From SIG603 sp963611165 (GTDB taxonomy: Bacteria > Bacillota > Clostridia > Oscillospirales > Acutalibacteraceae): a stretch of 64,000 nt of DNA. The stretch spans positions 13,725 to 77,724 of the forward strand of contig CAVDQG010000006.1 in NCBI GenBank assembly GCA_963611165.1, in the 5' to 3' direction. The position numbers and the translations under genes were made by a program. Below the pieces are notes generated by a model. That model was not told the DNA's origin and did no database searches. It was given only the letters and a program-made list of their open reading frames with translations. Each line of letters opens with the position of its first letter. Within the stretch, counting starts at the first letter, position 1. Shown here piece by piece: positions 61,701 to 64,000 of this stretch.

Positions 61701-62438
61701 ATCAGCGGTGAGGTTTCCGTTGAAGAGGTCAGAAGAACTCAGAATGTTGTTGTCACAAACAACAAAGACGGCGACGTCAGAAAGTATTCTATCCCGTTCG
61801 GCACACGTCCTACCGTTCAGGCAGGTCAGTATATCGAAAAGGGTACAAGAATCACAGAGGGTTCTGTTAACCCGCATGATGTTCTTGCTGTTCTCGGTGA
61901 GCAGGCTGTTCAGGATTACCTCATTCTCGAAGTTCAGAAGACCTACCGTCAGCAGGGTGTTGATATCGCCGATAAGCATATCGAAGTTATCGTTCGCCAG
62001 ATGCTCAGAAAGGTCAAGGTTAAGACTCAGGGCTCTTCCGATCTTATTGTTGGTGCTACTGTCGATAAGGCAGATATCTACAACGCAAACAAGAAGATTG
62101 AGGCAAGAATCGAAGCAGGCGAGACAGGACTTGAGTTCGCAGAGTACGAGCCGATTCTTCTCGGTATCACAAAGGCTTCTCTTGCTACAGACTCCTTCAT
62201 GTCGGCAGCATCCTTCCAGGAGACAACAAGAGTTCTCACAGATGCAGCTATCAAGGGTAAGGTCGATCACCTTCTCGGACTCAAAGAGAACGTTATCATC
62301 GGTAACCTTATTCCTGCCGGCACAGGTATGCAGTGCTATAACGATGTTACAATCGAGCCTGTAGGAGCAGAGAAGAAGGCTGACGAGGAAGCTTCAGAGG
62401 AGACTTTCGTCGAGACTGAAACTGTCGATGCAGAGTGA
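58737..62438 (+). CDS. rpoC: RNA polymerase subunit beta'
   Basis: The 1233-residue beta' subunit has the N-terminal zinc cysteines (CHCGKY and CERCGVEV), the catalytic NADFDGDQMAIH, the bridge/trigger region (MADSGARGSMSQIRQLAGMR) and the second zinc site (CHATRGVCIKCYG). It begins 18 bases after rpoB, following AAGGGGG. A Glu-rich tail ends it. Confidence 0.97.
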   Translation: MEYNAFDSIKIGLASPEQIREWSYGEVKKPETINYRTLKPERDGLYCERIFGPQKDWECHCGKYKRIRYKGKVCERCGVEVTRSKVRRERMGHIELAAPVSHIWYFKGIPSRIGLMLDISPRILERVLYFASFIVTYVKEGSAAEKELSVMQTLSESEYRTMKDKYEDDFEAGMGAEAIKSLLEKIDVEALSASLKNELNDASGQKRVRLLKRLDCVESFRISGNRPEWMILDVVPVLPPDIRPMVQLDGGRFATSDLNDLYRRVINRNNRLKRLLELHAPDIIVRNEKRMLQEAVDALIDNGRRGRPVVGPNNRPLKSLSDMLKGKQGRFRQNLLGKRVDYSGRSVIVVGPELKMYQCGVPKEMALELFKPFVMKRLVETGAADNIKAARKAVERAKPQVWDALEIVIKDHPVLLNRAPTLHRLGIQAFEPVLVEGRALKLHPLACTAYNADFDGDQMAIHVPLSAEAQAEARYLMLAANNLLKPADGKPVVVPTQDMILGSYYLTLDKGVYCDENGTPVEGKSNYVNYDITRLRRDAGERDTVDTGIKPVLYFKDVNEAEVAYISHAITLHTKIRVRKSVEYNGKTYTGIIDTTMGKIIFNRAIPQDIGFIDRSNPDDVLRYEVDFLVKKGGLGKIIDKCIRTHGTEITSEVLDNIKAQGYKYSTIGAITVAVQDATIPGEKKAILAKAEAEVDQIREDFDFGLLSDNERYSAVVDAWSRATDDVTKALQDGLDQYNPIFMMADSGARGSMSQIRQLAGMRGLIANTSGKTIEIPIRANYREGLNIIEYFISSRGARKGLADTALRTADSGYLTRRLVDVSQEVIIHEADCHTTEGLEISDITSGPETIESFSERLVGRYLLEDCKDENGNVIVSCDKLMDEEDAKKIVDAGYKSIKIRSILNCHATRGVCIKCYGSSLANGKPVQVGDTVGIIAAQSIGEPGTQLTMRTFHTGGVASAEDITQGLPRVEELFEGRKPKKLAIISEISGEVSVEEVRRTQNVVVTNNKDGDVRKYSIPFGTRPTVQAGQYIEKGTRITEGSVNPHDVLAVLGEQAVQDYLILEVQKTYRQQGVDIADKHIEVIVRQMLRKVKVKTQGSSDLIVGATVDKADIYNANKKIEARIEAGETGLEFAEYEPILLGITKASLATDSFMSAASFQETTRVLTDAAIKGKVDHLLGLKENVIIGNLIPAGTGMQCYNDVTIEPVGAEKKADEEASEETFVETETVDAE

Positions 62439-62499
62439 TTAATAAAACTCTTATCGAAAGTTATTCTTAAAAAATCGCTGTATAAAGCCAAAATAGTGC

Positions 62500-62528
62500 T
62501 TGACATTATCCGCCCTTTGTGGTAGAAT
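62500..62528 (+). promoter_or_regulatory. Promoter of the str operon
   Basis: TTGACA (62500-62505) and TAGAAT (62523-62528) with a 17-base spacer, downstream of rpoC. No terminator was seen between rpoC and this promoter, so the hairpin after it could also end rpoC transcripts. Confidence 0.75.
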
Positions 62529-62534
62529 TCCATT

Positions 62535-62602
62535 CTGGGCGGTAATGATACGGATACTGATGTGTCCTGATGGTTTTTATCGCCGTCAGGGCACTTTTTT
62601 GT
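62535..62602 (+). terminator. Attenuator-like terminator in the rpsL leader
   Basis: GTGTCCTGATGG (62562-62573) pairs with CCGTCAGGGCAC (62583-62594), followed by six T residues (62595-62600). GGCGGTA (62538-62544) can pair instead with TATCGCC (62578-62584), which crosses this stem. The leader continues about 120 bases and has another hairpin, ACAAGG/CCTTGT (62650-62671). Confidence 0.6.
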
Positions 62603-62721
62603 ATATATCGCCCAAAACGAAAAGGTGAATCCTGTTAACTTCGAAATAGACAAGGCTTATTTCTACCTTGTTTATCATACAATATATATCAGAAAAATTT
62701 ATAATGAGGAGGTGCACACAT

Positions 62722-63144
62722 TTGCCTACATTTAACCAGTTAGTTCACAACGGACGTAGTGTAAAGGACTCAAAAGCTAAGGCTCCGGCACTTTTAAAGG
62801 GATGGAACTCAAAGAAGAGAGTTGCTATCGATCAGGATAGCCCACAAAAGCGTGGCGTTTGCACATCAGTTAAGACTGCTACACCTAAGAAGCCTAACTC
62901 AGCTCTTCGTAAGATTGCCAGAGTAAGACTTTCCAACGGCATGGAAGTTACAGCTTATATCCCGGGTGAGGGACACAACCTTCAGGAGCATAGCGTTGTT
63001 ATGATCCGTGGCGGCCGTGTAAGAGATATCCCTGGTGTACGTTATCACATCATCAGAGGCGCTCTCGATGCTCAGGGTGTTGCTAAGAGAATGCAGTCCA
63101 GATCCAAGTATGGCGCTAAGAAGCCGAAGGCAGGTAAGAAGTAA
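62722..63144 (+). CDS. rpsL: 30S ribosomal protein S12
   Basis: S12 helps decoding and is the target of streptomycin-resistance mutations. The product is 140 residues: PTFNQLVHNGRSVKDSKAKA, TPKKPNSALRKIARVRLSNG and a basic tail. It contains the 16-18 residue insertion before PQKRGVCT seen in many Clostridia. The start is TTG 62722, with GAGGAGGTG at 62706-62714; no closer ATG exists. Confidence 0.95.
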   Translation: MPTFNQLVHNGRSVKDSKAKAPALLKGWNSKKRVAIDQDSPQKRGVCTSVKTATPKKPNSALRKIARVRLSNGMEVTAYIPGEGHNLQEHSVVMIRGGRVRDIPGVRYHIIRGALDAQGVAKRMQSRSKYGAKKPKAGKK

Positions 63145-63182
63145 TTTAATTACTGCCGCTACACAAATTCGTTAATTCAAAC

Positions 63183-63276
63183 CATAGGCTTGCCGGATCA
63201 AGTCCGGTCAGGCGTTTATATAAATATAAATGCCGATCCTTAGCCAGGCGGGAGTTTGAACTTTCGAGTACCTATG
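63183..63276 (+). promoter_or_regulatory. Structured rpsL-rpsG spacer
   Basis: CATAGG (63183-63188) and CCTATG (63271-63276) can close a multi-branched fold holding CCGGA-TCAAG-TCCGG (63193-63207) and GGCGTTTATA-TAAA-TATAAATGCC (63211-63234, ten pairs with one G-T). In E. coli S7 represses its own operon at the rpsL-rpsG spacer; a similar role here is inferred. Confidence 0.5.
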
Positions 63277-63303
63277 ATATCATTTTATGAAGGAGGGAAG
63301 ACT

Positions 63304-63774
63304 ATGCCAAGAAGAGGCAATATAGCAAAGCGTGACGTTTTGCCAGATCCTATGTACAATTCAAAGCTCGTTACACGTCTTATCAACAGCATCATGCTCG
63401 ACGGTAAGAAGGGTGTAGCTCAGAAGATCGTTTACGATGCATTCGCAATCGTTGAAGAGAAATCCGGTAAGGATGCATTAGAGGTTTTTGAGGCAGCAAT
63501 GGAGAATGTTATGCCGACAGTTGAGACAAAGTCCAGACGTGTCGGTGGTGCTAACTACCAGGTTCCGATCGAGGTTCGTCCTGAGAGACGCCAGACACTC
63601 GGACTCAGATGGTTAACTCAGTATTCCAGAGCTCGTTCCGAGAAGACAATGAAGGAGCGTCTTGCAAACGAGATCCTCGATGCCGTTAATGGTGCAGGCG
63701 GAGCAGCTAAGAAGCGCGAAGATACACACAGAATGGCAGAAGCAAACAGAGCATTCGCACATTACAGATGGTAA
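63304..63774 (+). CDS. rpsG: 30S ribosomal protein S7
   Basis: S7 starts assembly of the 30S head. The 156-residue product begins MPRRGNIAKRDVLPDPMYNS and contains SRRVGGANYQVPIEVRPERR. The start is ATG 63304, preceded by AAGGAGGG; an upstream in-frame ATG at 63256 lies in the spacer. Confidence 0.96.
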   Translation: MPRRGNIAKRDVLPDPMYNSKLVTRLINSIMLDGKKGVAQKIVYDAFAIVEEKSGKDALEVFEAAMENVMPTVETKSRRVGGANYQVPIEVRPERRQTLGLRWLTQYSRARSEKTMKERLANEILDAVNGAGGAAKKREDTHRMAEANRAFAHYRW

Positions 63775-63794
63775 TCGCTGTTTAGGAGGAAATT

Positions 63795-64000
63795 ATGGCA
63801 AGAGAAGTTTCGCTGGAAATGACCAGAAATATCGGTATCATGGCTCACATTGATGCCGGTAAAACTACTACAACCGAAAGAATCCTTTATTATACAGGCG
63901 TTAACTACAAGATCGGTGAGACACATGAAGGTGCCGCAACAATGGACTGGATGGCTCAGGAGCAGGAGCGTGGTATCACTATCACATCTGCTGCTACAAC
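63795..64000 (+). CDS. fusA: Elongation factor G, N-terminal part
   Basis: The frame begins MAREVSLEMTRNIGIMAHID with the P-loop AHIDAGKTTTTERIL and continues to the switch I region (QEQERGITI) before the right edge. EF-G drives translocation. About 68 codons are present. It follows AGGAGG, 20 bases after rpsG. Confidence 0.96.
   Translation, partial: MAREVSLEMTRNIGIMAHIDAGKTTTTERILYYTGVNYKIGETHEGAATMDWMAQEQERGITITSAAT

Overview
The window looks like a chromosomal segment of a Gram-positive anaerobe of the class Clostridia, most likely in the Ruminococcaceae/Oscillospirales. This is an inference from gene order (L15-secY-adk-map-KOW-infA-rpmJ-rpsM-rpsK-rpsD-rpoA-rplQ), use of FabK rather than FabI, a FabT-like MarR regulator heading the fab genes, a long S12 and a histidine-rich LarC. 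No rRNA, tRNA, insertion sequence, prophage or CRISPR array was seen. Both edges cut genes: rplO at the left, fusA at the right.

Layout. 1-6620: the end of the S10/spc/alpha ribosomal operon, closed by a terminator after rplQ. 6625-7960: hflX on the minus strand. 8140-15780: a fatty-acid operon (fabT-like, fabH, fabK, fabD, fabG, fabF, fabZ, accD, accA) that lacks acpP, accB and accC. 15785-17985: seven very small open reading frames (36-59 codons), most encoding one- or two-helix membrane peptides, followed by an AIM24/TIGR00266 gene. Two promoters here share the arrangement (T/G)TGTCC-N5-TTGTCC-N12-TATAAT, which resembles a PhoB/OmpR-type activator box. I regard this as the best candidate for an undescribed system. 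18129-19301: a PucR-type regulator (minus strand) whose leader contains a terminator-like hairpin. 19674-23082: a GH42 beta-galactosidase and a divergent PRPP synthetase. 23093-24691: the nickel-cofactor gene larC, split into two frames, behind an attenuator-like leader. 24720-27676: pnp and rpsO, each with its own promoter and structured leader. 27762-29362: a TetR regulator and an orphan ABC ATPase. 29399-38044: the rimP-nusA-ylxR-ylxQ-infB-rbfA-nrnA-truB-ribF operon.

38250-47778: a ten-gene Mrp/Mbh-like cation antiporter operon carrying four different NuoL/M/N-type subunits and no hydrogenase or NADH module. 47796-52518: a C39-like peptidase, an acidic protein, an AEC transporter, a HAD hydrolase, a pyridoxal kinase and a voltage-gated K+ channel, apparently one unit. 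52533-54500: marR-matE on the minus strand. 54671-62438: rpoB-rpoC. 62500-64000: the str operon (rpsL, rpsG, fusA) with an attenuator-like leader and a structured S12-S7 spacer.

Much of the window is translation and transcription machinery with conserved content. The accessory interest lies in the small-ORF cluster, the antiporter operon and several leader RNAs. Functions come from reading the translations by eye. RNA structures and promoters were found by inspection and have not been folded or tested.
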